DNA of 64,000 bases from Campylobacter concisus. Lineage in GTDB: Bacteria > Campylobacterota > Campylobacteria > Campylobacterales > Campylobacteraceae. The notes under the pieces were generated by a model, which worked only from the letters and a program-made list of their open reading frames with translations, was not told the DNA's origin and did not search any database. A program made the translations under genes and the position numbers. Position 1 is the first letter of the stretch. Every line of letters begins with the position of its first letter. Below, piece by piece: positions 26,136 to 35,715 of this stretch. The stretch spans positions 186,001-250,000 of the forward strand of contig NZ_CP021642.1 in assembly GCF_003048375.1 (NCBI RefSeq). Reading direction: 5' to 3'.

Positions 26136-26664
26136 GAGCTTTGCATTTTATCTTTTTAGCGCCCTTATATTAGTTAGTTTTTCTTTTAGCGTGCTTTGCA
26201 AGAACGCCCTAAACGCGGTCTCTGCGCTAGCTGCTGGCATGGTTTTTATCTCAGCTATATTTTTCTTGCTTGGGGCTGAGTTTTTAGGCGTGGTGCAAAT
26301 CGTCGTCTATACAGGCGCGGTAGTCGTTTTATACGCATTTGCGATGATGTTTTTTGACACCAGCAAGGAGTGCGAGCCAAAAAGTGGCAAAAAAGCAAAG
26401 ATCATCGTCTATCTTCTAAGCAGCTTCATAGCGCTTCTTTTGATATTTATCTTTTTAGCGCCGATCTATAGCGCTAAGCAAGAGGTGGTAAATTCTACCC
26501 TCGCTAATCTTGGCAACATCGAAGCGGTTGGAATTTTGCTCTTTAGCAAGTATCTGCTAGCCTTTGAGATGTGCGCTATCATGCTACTTGTGGCGATGGT
26601 GGCTGGCATCATTTTGATACATAAAGACCTAGACGCGCAAAGCAAATTTGAGGAGATGCTATGA
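26128..26664 (+). CDS. nuoJ: NADH-quinone oxidoreductase subunit J
   Basis: Membrane subunit of 178 residues with five helices, including AEFLGVVQIVVYTGAVVVLYAFAMM, the pi-bulge helix region of NuoJ (two adjoining halves). The ATG at 26128 is preferred over a GTG one codon upstream because AAAAGGG sits at the right distance. It overlaps nuoI and nuoK. Confidence 0.95.
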   Translation: MYESFAFYLFSALILVSFSFSVLCKNALNAVSALAAGMVFISAIFFLLGAEFLGVVQIVVYTGAVVVLYAFAMMFFDTSKECEPKSGKKAKIIVYLLSSFIALLLIFIFLAPIYSAKQEVVNSTLANLGNIEAVGILLFSKYLLAFEMCAIMLLVAMVAGIILIHKDLDAQSKFEEML

Positions 26665-26963
26665 TAGGCCTTACTCACTACCTCATCCTAGCAAGTCTGG
26701 TCTTTGTCATAGGGCTAGTTGGCATAATGAGAAGAAGAAATTTGATAATGCTATTTTTCTCAAGTGAAATTTTACTAAACTCAGCAAACATCGCACTTGC
26801 TGCTATCTCGAAATACTACTTTGACCTAACTGGGCAGATCATCGCATTTTTTATAGTAGCCATCGCCGCTAGCGAGGTCGCCGTGGGACTAGGTCTGCTC
26901 GTGCTTTGGTATAAAAAGACTGGTAGCATAAGCCTAGAGTCGATGACAAATATGAAAGGCTAA
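26661..26963 (+). CDS. nuoK: NADH-quinone oxidoreductase subunit K
   Basis: Small three-helix antiporter-like subunit of 100 residues. It keeps the two membrane glutamates in FFSSEILLNSANIAL and AASEVAVGLGLLV. The start overlaps the nuoJ stop (ATGA), and nuoL follows after three bases. Confidence 0.96.
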   Translation: MIGLTHYLILASLVFVIGLVGIMRRRNLIMLFFSSEILLNSANIALAAISKYYFDLTGQIIAFFIVAIAASEVAVGLGLLVLWYKKTGSISLESMTNMKG

Positions 26964-26966
26964 GAG

Positions 26967-28805
26967 ATGATTTTATTTTGTATTTCGCTATTTTTCCCGC
27001 TTCTTAGCTTCATCATAGCTGGCATCTTTTCGCATAGCAGTAAGAATTTATTTATCGGTCTTTTTTGCTCGCTTCTCATGATCGTTAGCGCCACAGCTTC
27101 ACTCATGCTAACGGCTAGTCTTAGCGTAGATGAGCCACTAAATTTAACCCTAAAAGAGTTTATAAACTTAGGCTCGCTTGATCTTAGCTTTAGCTTCTAC
27201 CTTGACGCGATCAGCCTTGTGATGCTTAGCACCGTGGGCGTGGTCGCTAGCATCGTGCATATCTACTCCATTGGCTACATGAGAGATGACGCGAGCTTTA
27301 ACCGCTTTTTTAGCTACCTTGGGCTCTTTGTCTTTTGTATGAACGTCCTTGTAACAAGTGATAACTTCATAGGGCTCTTTATCGGCTGGGAAGGCGTTGG
27401 GCTTTGCTCTTGGCTGCTCATAGGCTTTTGGTATAAAAGGCCTAGCGCAAACGTCGCTGCAAACGAAGCTTTTGTGATGAACAGAGTGGCTGATCTTGCC
27501 ATGCTTGTTGGTATCTTTTATATATTTTATAGCTTTGGCTCGCTTAAATTTAGCGAGGTTTTTAACGCTAGAAGCGACCTTTCTGGGCTAAATTTAGGCA
27601 TCATCGCCACACTTCTTTTCATAGGTGCCATGGGTAAAAGTGCGCAGTTCCCATTTCACACATGGCTTGCAAACGCCATGGAGGGGCCAACGCCGGTTTC
27701 TGCGCTCATCCACGCTGCGACCATGGTAACAGCTGGCGTCTATCTAGTCATACGCGCAAATTTCATCTTTGCAAATGTGCCTGAAGTATCGCACTTTATC
27801 GCCTGCCTTGGTGCATTTGTAGCGATATTTGCCGCAAGCATCGCGCTAGTGCATAACGACCTTAAAAAGATAGTCGCCTACTCGACGCTTTCGCAGCTTG
27901 GATATATGTTTGTAGCTGCTGGTCTAGGGGCTTACAAGATCGCACTTTTTCACCTTGTCACGCACGCATTTTTTAAGTCGCTGCTCTTTTTGTGCGCTGG
28001 CAACGTTATGCACGCGATGAATGATGAGCTAAATATCAAAAAAATGGGTGGGCTTTATAAATTTATGAAGCCAACTGCGTTACTTTCTATCATCGCAAGC
28101 TGCGCACTGGCTGGATTTTATCCATTTGCTGGCTTTTTTTCAAAAGATAAAATTTTAGAAGTCGCCTTTAGCAAAGATCAAATTTTGTGGGCCGTCTTGC
28201 TCTTTTGCGCGGTGCTTACGGCATTTTATAGCTTTAGGCTTGTCATGCTAGTATTTTTTGCAAGGCCAAAGAGCGATGAGCACGCACATGAAGCCAAAAA
28301 CTACATGCTTGTTGGCATGAGCGTGCTTGGCGTTCTCTCAGTCATCAGCGGCTTTTTTTGGAGCAACTTTAGCGAGTTTTTAAGTAACAGCCTTGGGGAT
28401 TTTAAGCTAAATTTATCTCACAGCAGTGAAATTTTCTTACTCGTTTTAACGCTTACTTTAGTGCTTGCAAGCGCTGGCTTTGCAGTCTTTGCCTATAAAA
28501 AAGAAATTTTTAAAGAGAGCATTTGCGAAAGTAGAGTTTATAAAATTTTGCAAAATGCCTACTTTATACCAAAATTTTATGAGAAATTTTTTATAAATGG
28601 CTACGCTTTTATCTCTAAAATTTGTAAAAAATTTGATGAGATGATAGTTGATCGAAGTGTCGATTTTGTCGCATTTGTGGTTACTAAATTTGCATATCTT
28701 GCAAACAAAATGCAAAGCGGAGATCTAAGCATCATGCTTAGGTTTATGGTCGCAGGATTTGCCTTGCTTTTAAGCTTTATATTTTTATTAAACGGAGCCA
28801 AATAA
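26967..28805 (+). CDS. nuoL: NADH-quinone oxidoreductase subunit L
   Basis: Distal antiporter-like proton-pumping subunit, 612 residues. It contains FIGWEGVGLCSWLLIGFW, GAMGKSAQFPFHTWLANAM and EGPTPVSALIHAATMVTAGVY (adjoining segments with the key Lys, His and Glu), and the long C-terminal lateral helix region. The stop overlaps the nuoM start by one base. Confidence 0.97.
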   Translation: MILFCISLFFPLLSFIIAGIFSHSSKNLFIGLFCSLLMIVSATASLMLTASLSVDEPLNLTLKEFINLGSLDLSFSFYLDAISLVMLSTVGVVASIVHIYSIGYMRDDASFNRFFSYLGLFVFCMNVLVTSDNFIGLFIGWEGVGLCSWLLIGFWYKRPSANVAANEAFVMNRVADLAMLVGIFYIFYSFGSLKFSEVFNARSDLSGLNLGIIATLLFIGAMGKSAQFPFHTWLANAMEGPTPVSALIHAATMVTAGVYLVIRANFIFANVPEVSHFIACLGAFVAIFAASIALVHNDLKKIVAYSTLSQLGYMFVAAGLGAYKIALFHLVTHAFFKSLLFLCAGNVMHAMNDELNIKKMGGLYKFMKPTALLSIIASCALAGFYPFAGFFSKDKILEVAFSKDQILWAVLLFCAVLTAFYSFRLVMLVFFARPKSDEHAHEAKNYMLVGMSVLGVLSVISGFFWSNFSEFLSNSLGDFKLNLSHSSEIFLLVLTLTLVLASAGFAVFAYKKEIFKESICESRVYKILQNAYFIPKFYEKFFINGYAFISKICKKFDEMIVDRSVDFVAFVVTKFAYLANKMQSGDLSIMLRFMVAGFALLLSFIFLLNGAK

Positions 28806-30316
28806 TGCTAAGTGTCATCATATTTTTCCCAGCAATAAGCGCAATACTTGGCTTTTTGATAGAAAATAAAAGCATCAAATTTTATGGAGCAAGCATCGCT
28901 CTAATCGAGCTTTTACTAGCCATTTTTATCTGCGTAAATGTCGATTTTCAGGGTTATGACTTTGTTTTAACGCATCAAGTCTCGCTCATACCAAGCCTAA
29001 ATATCAGCTATTTTGTGGGCATCGATACCATCTCGCTTGTGCTTATAGTCCTTAGCGCATTTATGAGCTTCATCTCTATCGCAGCCCTTAGCGATGATGG
29101 AAATTTAAAGCACCTTGTTATTAGCGTGCTATTTTTAGAGAGCACGATGATGGGCGTCTTTAGCGCGCTTGATATGATCTTGTTTTACAGCTTTTGGGAG
29201 CTTAGCCTCATACCGCTACTTTATATTATCGGCGCATTTGGCAGTAAAAATAGAATTTACGCTGCGATTAAATTTTTCATCTACACATTTTTAGGCTCTG
29301 TCTTTATGCTAGTAGCGATCATCTTTATCGGCTATCTGTGCTATCAAAAAAGCGGCGTATTTAGCTTTAACTTGCTTGATTGGTACAAGCTTGGCATAGG
29401 AGAAAATGCTCAAATTTGGCTATTTTTAGCATTTTTCTTTGCTTTTGGCGTGAAAACTCCGCTATTTCCATTTCACACGTGGCTACCTTATGCACACGGA
29501 CAGGCCCCGACTATCGGCTCAGTTTTGCTTGCTAGCGTGCTTTTAAAGATGGGCACTTACGGCTTTGTAAGATTTTCACTCCCACTTTTTCCAGACGCGA
29601 GCCTACTTTTAAGTGGCTTTGTCTGTGTCATAGCTATCATCATGATCATCTACGCAGCCCTCGTTGCCTACGCACAAAGCGATATGAAGCAAGTGATCGC
29701 TTATAGCTCCATTTCACACATGGGCGTCATCATGCTTGGCATCTTTTCACTAAATTTAATAGGCCTTGGTGGCTCGATATTTTTAATGATAAGCCACGGC
29801 ATCGTTAGTGGCGCGCTATTTTTGTTAGTTGGCGTCATCTACGAGAGAGCTCACACAAAAGAAATTTGCGAATTTGGCGGCCTTGCCAAGGTGATGCCAA
29901 AGTATGCACTCATATTTTTTATAGCAACGCTTGCAAGTATCGGTCTGCCACTAACCATTGGCTTTGTGGGCGAGTTTTTAAGCTTGCTTGGCGTATTTAA
30001 GCTAAACAAGCTCTTTGCGCTACTTGGTGGCTTTAGCATCATCGTGGGCGCTGTTTATATGCTAGTACTTTATAAAAGGGTCTTTTTTGGCGAGTGCAAG
30101 GAGAAAAATTTAAGTCTAAAAGATCTAAATTTTAAAGAGTTAGCCGCTCTTGTGCCACTTTGCTTGCTAATAATTGCCCTTGGTATCGCACCAAATCTGA
30201 TACTAAAGCCGCTTGAGCCAAGCGTGCAAAATGTCATAAGCAAAATGCAAACTAGAGCTGTAAATAGCGGCACAAAGGATAAAATTTCATCTTTAAATGG
30301 TGGGAGCAAACTATGA
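28805..30316 (+). CDS. nuoM: NADH-quinone oxidoreductase subunit M
   Basis: Antiporter-like proton-pumping subunit, 503 residues. Motifs include FYSFWELSLIPLLYIIG, FGVKTPLFPFHTWLPYAHG and QAPTIGSVLLASVLLKMGTYG, with the membrane Glu and Lys intact. It overlaps nuoL by one base and nuoN by four. Confidence 0.97.
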   Translation: MLSVIIFFPAISAILGFLIENKSIKFYGASIALIELLLAIFICVNVDFQGYDFVLTHQVSLIPSLNISYFVGIDTISLVLIVLSAFMSFISIAALSDDGNLKHLVISVLFLESTMMGVFSALDMILFYSFWELSLIPLLYIIGAFGSKNRIYAAIKFFIYTFLGSVFMLVAIIFIGYLCYQKSGVFSFNLLDWYKLGIGENAQIWLFLAFFFAFGVKTPLFPFHTWLPYAHGQAPTIGSVLLASVLLKMGTYGFVRFSLPLFPDASLLLSGFVCVIAIIMIIYAALVAYAQSDMKQVIAYSSISHMGVIMLGIFSLNLIGLGGSIFLMISHGIVSGALFLLVGVIYERAHTKEICEFGGLAKVMPKYALIFFIATLASIGLPLTIGFVGEFLSLLGVFKLNKLFALLGGFSIIVGAVYMLVLYKRVFFGECKEKNLSLKDLNFKELAALVPLCLLIIALGIAPNLILKPLEPSVQNVISKMQTRAVNSGTKDKISSLNGGSKL

Positions 30317-31803
30317 ACGAAATAGCCTTTTTAGACCTAAATGAGATCTCTTTGCAATCACTCTCGCCGATGCTTAGCATGATGGTTTTTGCACTTTTTA
30401 TCCTCATAGTTGGAGCGATAAAAAAGGATCTTTCGAGGAATTTCTACTGCGTATTTTGCATCATCGCTATATTTGTAAATTTAGGCATTACGCTTGATTT
30501 TAACGGGCTTAGCCTAAGCTTTTGGGATATGCTCCTAGTCGATGGAATTTCTATCATCTCGCAGATCATTATCCTAATCGCCTCAGCCCTTTTCATCCCT
30601 CTTGCACTTAGCACAAAAGAGTATTTTGAGTATAAAATTTACGAGTACTACGCGCTATTTTTGTTTATGATCGCTGGATTTTTATTTATGGTGAGCTCAA
30701 ACAACCTACTCATCATCTTTTTAGGTCTTGAGATCAGCTCGCTTTGCCTCTACACCCTAATCGCCCTTCACAACAAGGCAAAAAGCGTCGAGGCCGCTAT
30801 CAAATACTTCGCAATGGGTTCGCTCTCGGCTGGCTTTTTTGCGATGGCGATAGCGATGTTTTATCTAGCAACAAACTCAATAGACATCGCTCGTATAGGT
30901 GTTGTCATAAAAGATCTTAGCCTAAATCAAAATTTAATAATCCTTCTTGGCTGCGTTTTCATAGCTTCAGCCATTGGATTTAAGCTCTCGCTCATACCAT
31001 TTCACACATGGATACCAGACGTTTATGAGGGCTCAAATGCCCCGCTTGCAGGCTATATGTCGATCGTGCCAAAGGTTGCTGGATTTATAGTCGCATTAAG
31101 AATTTTTGCGATGCTTGAGGGCTCTGGAATTTCATGGATAAAAGATATGCTCTACATCATCGCCGTGCTTACGATGAGCCTTGCAAACATCATGGCGCTA
31201 GTGCAAAAAGACGTCAAAAGGATGCTAGCTTTTAGCTCGATAGCTCACGCTGGTGTCGTGCTTTGCGCGCTTGTGGCAAATTCTCACGAGGCAAATGTCG
31301 CCTTGTTTTTCTACTGGATCATGTTTTTGTTTGCAAATTTGGGCGCATTTTCTATGCTTTGGGTGGCAAGGTGCGATGACGTCGTCTGCTGGGACAAGCG
31401 CTTTAAACATCCGTATGAGAAATTTTCAGGGCTTATTAAAATTTTGCCAAGTTACGCCGTGATAATGGGAATTTTCATGATCGCCCTTGCTGGCATACCG
31501 CCTTTTAGCGTATTTTGGGGCAAGATGGTGCTTATCTCATCGCTCATAAAGTCTGATTACGTCGTGCTTAGCCTCATCATCATGATAAACTCAGCGATTG
31601 CTATTTATTACTACCTAAAGCTCATCGTTTTTATGTTTTTAAAAGAGCCTATCGTAAAAGATAAAAATATCTACATCTCAAATGTCTCGATGGCGCTAAA
31701 AGTGATCGTTGGAGTTGCCGTTGCTGGCACGGTCTTTGCCTTTTTGTTTTCTGGGGCGATTTTGGAATTTATCGAGCATTTTGTCTTTGCTTCAGGATTT
31801 TAG
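30313..31803 (+). CDS. nuoN: NADH-quinone oxidoreductase subunit N
   Basis: Antiporter-like proton-pumping subunit, 496 residues. Motifs include FLGLEISSLCLYTLIAL, KSVEAAIKYFAMGSLSAGF and FKLSLIPFHTWIPDVYEGSN. It is the last nuo gene. pflA starts 22 bases further on with no visible terminator, so it is probably read through. Confidence 0.97.
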   Translation: MNEIAFLDLNEISLQSLSPMLSMMVFALFILIVGAIKKDLSRNFYCVFCIIAIFVNLGITLDFNGLSLSFWDMLLVDGISIISQIIILIASALFIPLALSTKEYFEYKIYEYYALFLFMIAGFLFMVSSNNLLIIFLGLEISSLCLYTLIALHNKAKSVEAAIKYFAMGSLSAGFFAMAIAMFYLATNSIDIARIGVVIKDLSLNQNLIILLGCVFIASAIGFKLSLIPFHTWIPDVYEGSNAPLAGYMSIVPKVAGFIVALRIFAMLEGSGISWIKDMLYIIAVLTMSLANIMALVQKDVKRMLAFSSIAHAGVVLCALVANSHEANVALFFYWIMFLFANLGAFSMLWVARCDDVVCWDKRFKHPYEKFSGLIKILPSYAVIMGIFMIALAGIPPFSVFWGKMVLISSLIKSDYVVLSLIIMINSAIAIYYYLKLIVFMFLKEPIVKDKNIYISNVSMALKVIVGVAVAGTVFAFLFSGAILEFIEHFVFASGF

Positions 31804-31825
31804 AAAATTTAACTATAATGGCGGC

Positions 31826-34195
31826 ATGAAAAAGCTCTTAACCATCTTATTTTTACCGCTTTATCTATCCGCCTTTAGCCTTAGCCTAAACAGCGGCGCA
31901 AACGCAAATAAGCCTTATAGCGTCCTTCAGCTAAGCGACGAGAAAGAATTTGAATGCGTGGAGCAAATTTTAGCCTATGACACGAAGCGCTACGTTTGTA
32001 TGCTCGATGATGGGATCTTGCCAAAGATTGAAGATACGACACTGCCTTTAATGGACATAAAATATAAAAAGCAAGACGGCAAGCTCTTCATCGTCATTAT
32101 GCCAAAGGCGCCTTCAAAACTTCTAAATGTTCAAACTGAGCTTTACAGCAGTCCAAGCGTGCAAGATACGCCAAAGACGACCATCTCAAAGCACTTTAGC
32201 ATTATCATCGACACTTCACTTAGCGAAAACAACAAAAGAGTATCTGGGCTAAATTTTTCGCCTGATTTTAGAGATATGCTAAGTCCAAGCATCGGAGCGC
32301 TTGATCTTAACAAAGCGCCTATCGCTGGGCTTGATAGCAACGATATAGACATCTACATAAATATAAAAAGAGCTTACGAAAAGGGCGCTTATGAAAGCGT
32401 GGTAAAAGATACGCAAACAGCGATGAAAAGGCACCCAGCTAGTCTTTTCTCAAGTGAGTTTTTACTTTTTAGACTAAGAGCGCTTGATAAAATTTTTGAG
32501 ACAAAGAGCGAGTTTGAGGGGCTTGAGCCAAAGGATATCGTAAGCGAGGGCAGAGCATGGATAAGAAAATTCCCTTCTGATGAGAACTACTCTGAGGTGC
32601 TATATCTCATCGCCAGAGCTTACCTCAAAGATAGCATCGCAAGTGATGCAAAATATATGCTTGACATACTAAGCGAAGAGCACGCAGAGTCTAAATTTAC
32701 AAAGCTTGCCACGCTTGATTATGCTGACTACCTATATAAAATAGGCAGGCAAAAAGAGGCGCTAAGCGACTATGAAAAGGTGCTCTACTCCACAAACGAC
32801 ATCGACCTTGCAAGTAGAGCTGCGCTAAGTCTAGCAGACGCAAATATCGATAAAGAGAAATTTGACGAGGCGAAGAAATTTGTACTAAAGATCGCAAATG
32901 CAAATGAAAAATTTTTCATGAACGATCCGACAAAATCGATGAATTTAGCCTATACATTTGCCAGCAAAGATATGCCAGATGTGGCTGCTAAAATTTATGA
33001 AATTTTGGTAAATAATAGCGATAGGACAAAGGATTTTTACGAGGCAGCATTAAAAAATTTAGCGTTAAATTTAGCCAAAACCAAAGATGAAAAAAGGGCG
33101 TATGAGTATCTAAACAGATACGAAAAAGAGTTTAAATATGGCGATTATATCGATGAGGTCGCTAAGGCAAAGGATGGGCTATTTTTTGAAGAGGACGACA
33201 AAAATGCCACTGCACTTCACGCAAGATATAAAGATCTTATCGAAAAATATGCCGGCACAAATATCAGCCAAAAGGCACTAATTAGCGAGCTTGAGCTTGA
33301 TCTAAAAGAGCGTAAATTTGCCGATGCGCTGGCTTACAACAACCTCGCAAAAGATGAAAATTTAAGCCGGGCAATGGAGCTAGTAAATGAGGCTGCGCTT
33401 GAGCTTACAAAAGAGTTTTTCATCAAAGATGACTGCACGGCGGTTGTAAATTTACTAGAAAACTACGATGTGAGCAAGGTCTCTTTGCCGCAGTTTAAGC
33501 TATTTAACTGCTACTTTAGAACGGCGCGTTACAACGATGCGCTAGAGCTTGCAAAGGCGCATGTAAAGGATGAAAATTTAGAAGATAGAGTCGAGTGGCT
33601 GGTAAATTTGAGCAAAATTTTATATAAAAATAAAGACTACGAGCATGCGATCACTGCGGCAAATGACGCGCTCTCGCTTGGCTCAGCGGTCGAGTACTCG
33701 GATCCTACGCCATCGCTTTTTGATAGATTTTACTCGCTGCTTGCGCTAAAGCGCTTTACCGAGGCGGTCTCAACGATCAGTGCGATCGAGCAGCTAAGGG
33801 GGCAGGACTTTAAGATCATCGAGGCGTATGCGGCTATAAGTGACTATGCGATGAAGAGCAACGACTATGCTATCGCTGCAACCTACGCTAAAAAGGCGCT
33901 TGAGCTGCAAACTAGAGCCAAGATAAATACCTTTTCACCAAAGCTAAATTTTGACTATTCGGAGGCTTCGCTAAAGACAGATAATCTTGATGAGGCGCTT
34001 GATGAGGCAAAATTTATACTAAATATGAAGCTTGAGCCAGAAGACCGCTTGCATGCTCTAAATTTAGCAAGTGAAATTTACATCAGACAAAAGCAGTATA
34101 AGCTAGCTAAGCCCTATCTAAACGAATGCGTTGGCTCAAATTTCACAAGTGCTTACAAAGATGCCTGCAAAGCCAAACTTGAGATGATAAAGTAA
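31826..34195 (+). CDS. pflA: PflA, periplasmic flagellar-motor TPR protein (paralysed flagellum)
   Basis: 789-residue exported protein with a signal peptide (MKKLLTILFLPLYLSAFS). The rest is a long helical solenoid with tetratricopeptide-like repeats (ARAYLKDSIASDAKYMLDIL, ADYLYKIGRQKEALSDYEKV, LSKILYKNKDYEHAITAAND). In C. jejuni PflA (788 residues) sits directly after nuoN and forms part of the periplasmic disks needed to place stators around the flagellar motor; loss gives paralysed flagella. Length, fold and gene position match. The ATG at 31826 is chosen because it yields the signal peptide; an in-frame longer reading starts inside nuoN. Confidence 0.92.
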   Translation: MKKLLTILFLPLYLSAFSLSLNSGANANKPYSVLQLSDEKEFECVEQILAYDTKRYVCMLDDGILPKIEDTTLPLMDIKYKKQDGKLFIVIMPKAPSKLLNVQTELYSSPSVQDTPKTTISKHFSIIIDTSLSENNKRVSGLNFSPDFRDMLSPSIGALDLNKAPIAGLDSNDIDIYINIKRAYEKGAYESVVKDTQTAMKRHPASLFSSEFLLFRLRALDKIFETKSEFEGLEPKDIVSEGRAWIRKFPSDENYSEVLYLIARAYLKDSIASDAKYMLDILSEEHAESKFTKLATLDYADYLYKIGRQKEALSDYEKVLYSTNDIDLASRAALSLADANIDKEKFDEAKKFVLKIANANEKFFMNDPTKSMNLAYTFASKDMPDVAAKIYEILVNNSDRTKDFYEAALKNLALNLAKTKDEKRAYEYLNRYEKEFKYGDYIDEVAKAKDGLFFEEDDKNATALHARYKDLIEKYAGTNISQKALISELELDLKERKFADALAYNNLAKDENLSRAMELVNEAALELTKEFFIKDDCTAVVNLLENYDVSKVSLPQFKLFNCYFRTARYNDALELAKAHVKDENLEDRVEWLVNLSKILYKNKDYEHAITAANDALSLGSAVEYSDPTPSLFDRFYSLLALKRFTEAVSTISAIEQLRGQDFKIIEAYAAISDYAMKSNDYAIAATYAKKALELQTRAKINTFSPKLNFDYSEASLKTDNLDEALDEAKFILNMKLEPEDRLHALNLASEIYIRQKQYKLAKPYLNECVGSNFTSAYKDACKAKLEMIK

Positions 34196-34201
34196 AATTT
34201 A

Positions 34202-34930
34202 GTGCTAAGTTTAAATGATCTTGAAAAAGAGTATCTGGAGTTAGAAAAAGAAAATTTTCCTGATGGCAAAAGGATCAAATTTATAGCAAATTTAGGCGCA
34301 AGTGACGAGATAGCATATCACTATGAGCTCATTTGCAAAGAGTGGCAAGAGGGCGGGCAGCTAAATTTAGAAAGCAGCTTTGATAGGCATGGAGGCGCTG
34401 GGCTGGAGTTTTTATTTGAGCGCTTAGCCAAAAAGAGCGATCAAAAACTAAAAATAGAAACCATCTGTCTTATAGCGCAAATTCTCACTAAATCTAAGCA
34501 TAGAGATTTTTACACCGCGTTTTGTGACCGCCTCGTTCCTCAAATCACCTCTTTTTTGGAGGTAAATGATGCCTTACGCCGCAAGCTTATAATAGCGCTT
34601 GGCTGGGTTGGCACGTTAGAGCAAATAGAAATTTTAATAAGCGAGATGCTTGGTAGCAAAGATAGCCTTTGCAGAGCATGGGCGGCAGCTAGCCTTATGC
34701 AGATGTCGTTTCACAGAGTTAGCCAAGAGGTCTTGCGCGCTAAAACAAAAGCCGCATTTTTGCAAGGCATTTCTATCGAAAAAGAGCTATACACCTGCGC
34801 AGTTATGATAGAAGCGGCTCAAAATTTATTTGGTAAAAAGTGGATATCTTCTAGCGCAGTACAAAATCAAGACTCTGAAAAGATAGAAAAAGCAAGAAAA
34901 ATGGCGGTAAGATTTTTAGGCAAGAATTAA
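34202..34930 (+). CDS. HEAT-repeat protein, function unknown
   Basis: 242-residue soluble protein starting at GTG six bases after the pflA stop. The sequence is a run of helix pairs resembling HEAT or armadillo repeats (RRKLIIALGWVGTLEQIEIL, SKDSLCRAWAAASLMQMSF). It has no signal peptide, in contrast to PflA. Position suggests that it is co-transcribed with pflA and nuo, but a link to either is not shown. The ribosome site is weak and may rely on coupling to pflA. Confidence 0.75.
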   Translation: MLSLNDLEKEYLELEKENFPDGKRIKFIANLGASDEIAYHYELICKEWQEGGQLNLESSFDRHGGAGLEFLFERLAKKSDQKLKIETICLIAQILTKSKHRDFYTAFCDRLVPQITSFLEVNDALRRKLIIALGWVGTLEQIEILISEMLGSKDSLCRAWAAASLMQMSFHRVSQEVLRAKTKAAFLQGISIEKELYTCAVMIEAAQNLFGKKWISSSAVQNQDSEKIEKARKMAVRFLGKN

Positions 34931-35114
34931 ATTTGCCACTAAGCGGATTGTGTGCTTGGTTGTGTTTTGCTTATTGGATTATAAAGTAAAAATGGTTTAA
35001 ATTTATAAGAAATTTTAGCTTTAAATTTAGAATATTTAAAAATAAAATTTTATATTTTTCGCTTAGAAATAGCGGACAAAATAGCTTTAATTTGATTTAA
35101 AATTTAATTTTTTC

Positions 35115-35143
35115 TTGACATATAATAATGTTTTTTGTATAAT
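35115..35143 (+). promoter_or_regulatory. Consensus sigma-70 promoter of the tRNA cluster
   Basis: TTGACA at 35115-35120 and TATAAT at 35138-35143 with exactly 17 bases between. It lies 25 bases before the first tRNA gene, which puts the transcription start just upstream of it. Confidence 0.93.
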
Positions 35144-35167
35144 CTCAATTCTTTTTTAAATAATCAT

Positions 35168-35243
35168 GTCTTGCTAGCTCAGTCGGTAGAGCATCTCACT
35201 TTTAATGAGGGGGCCGTTGGTTCGAATCCAACGCAGGACACCA
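35168..35243 (+). tRNA. tRNA-Lys (anticodon TTT)
   Basis: Full cloverleaf of 76 bases: acceptor GTCTTGC paired with GCAGGAC (one G-T), anticodon loop CTTTTAA, T arm GTTGG-TTCGAAT-CCAAC, and encoded CCA end. Confidence 0.97.
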
Positions 35244-35257
35244 TTTTTTGGGTTTAT

Positions 35258-35333
35258 GACCCTTTCGTCTAGTGGCTCAGGACTCTACTTTCTCTGTGTA
35301 GGAACAGAGGTTCAAATCCTCTAAGGGTCGCCA
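35258..35333 (+). tRNA. tRNA-Glu (anticodon reads CTC by position; unusual anticodon arm)
   Basis: 76-base tRNA with acceptor GACCCTT/AAGGGTC, a Glu-like D arm (TCGTCTAGTGGCTCAGGAC), T arm AGAGG-TTCAAAT-CCTCT and encoded CCA. The anticodon arm is CTACT-TTCTCTG-TGTAG: four pairs plus a T-T mismatch next to the loop. Counting positions puts CTC at 34-36 and T at 37, where a purine is normal. Isotype Glu is supported by the body, but the loop is atypical. Confidence 0.8.
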
Positions 35334-35349
35334 GATATTTTAAATTTTA

Positions 35350-35425
35350 GGTCGCTTAGCTCAGTTGGTAGAGCGCCACCCTTACAAGGTGGATGTCATA
35401 AGTTCGAGTCTTATAGCGACCACCA
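35350..35425 (+). tRNA. tRNA-Val (anticodon TAC)
   Basis: Acceptor GGTCGCT/AGCGACC, anticodon arm CCACC-CTTACAA-GGTGG, T arm TAAG-containing with TTCGAGT loop, and encoded CCA. Complete cloverleaf. Confidence 0.97.
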
Positions 35426-35437
35426 TTACTTTTAGGT

Positions 35438-35514
35438 GCAGCGGTAGTTCAGTTGGTTAGAATGCCGCCCTGTCACGGCGGAGGTCGCGGGTTCGAGCCC
35501 CGTCCGCTGCGCCA
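35438..35514 (+). tRNA. tRNA-Asp (anticodon GTC)
   Basis: 77 bases: acceptor GCAGCGG/CCGCTGC, anticodon arm CCGCC-CTGTCAC-GGCGG, T arm GCGGG-TTCGAGC-CCCGT, discriminator G and encoded CCA. Confidence 0.97.
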
Positions 35515-35521
35515 TCTACTA

Positions 35522-35538
35522 AACCTTAGGTTAAGGTT
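35522..35538 (+). terminator. Possible terminator between tRNA-Asp and second tRNA-Lys
   Basis: Hairpin AACCTTA-GGT-TAAGGTT (7 pairs) starting 8 bases after tRNA-Asp, followed by a long T-rich tract (TTTTTTCTTGTTTTTTTT) from about 35549. The T tract is 10 bases from the stem, so termination may be partial. Confidence 0.5.
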
Positions 35539-35633
35539 CTTGATTCTATTTTTTCTTGTTTTTTTTGAGTGATCAAATTAAATTTTAAGATTATAAGTTC
35601 TAAGATAACACTTTGTTATTGATATTTAATCTT

Positions 35634-35709
35634 GCCTCGTTAGCTCAGTTGGTAGAGCATATCACTCTTAATGATGGGGTCGTAGGTTCGAGACCTACAC
35701 GGGGCACCA
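35634..35709 (+). tRNA. tRNA-Lys (anticodon CTT)
   Basis: Acceptor GCCTCGT/ACGGGGC (one T-G), anticodon arm TATCA-CTCTTAA-TGATG, T arm GTAGG-TTCGAGA-CCTAC and encoded CCA. Confidence 0.96.
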
Positions 35710-35715
35710 TCTTTT

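Noticed and set aside
31709-31825. Longer start for pflA
   Set aside because: The extra 39 residues overlap nuoN, hide the signal peptide and differ from the family length.
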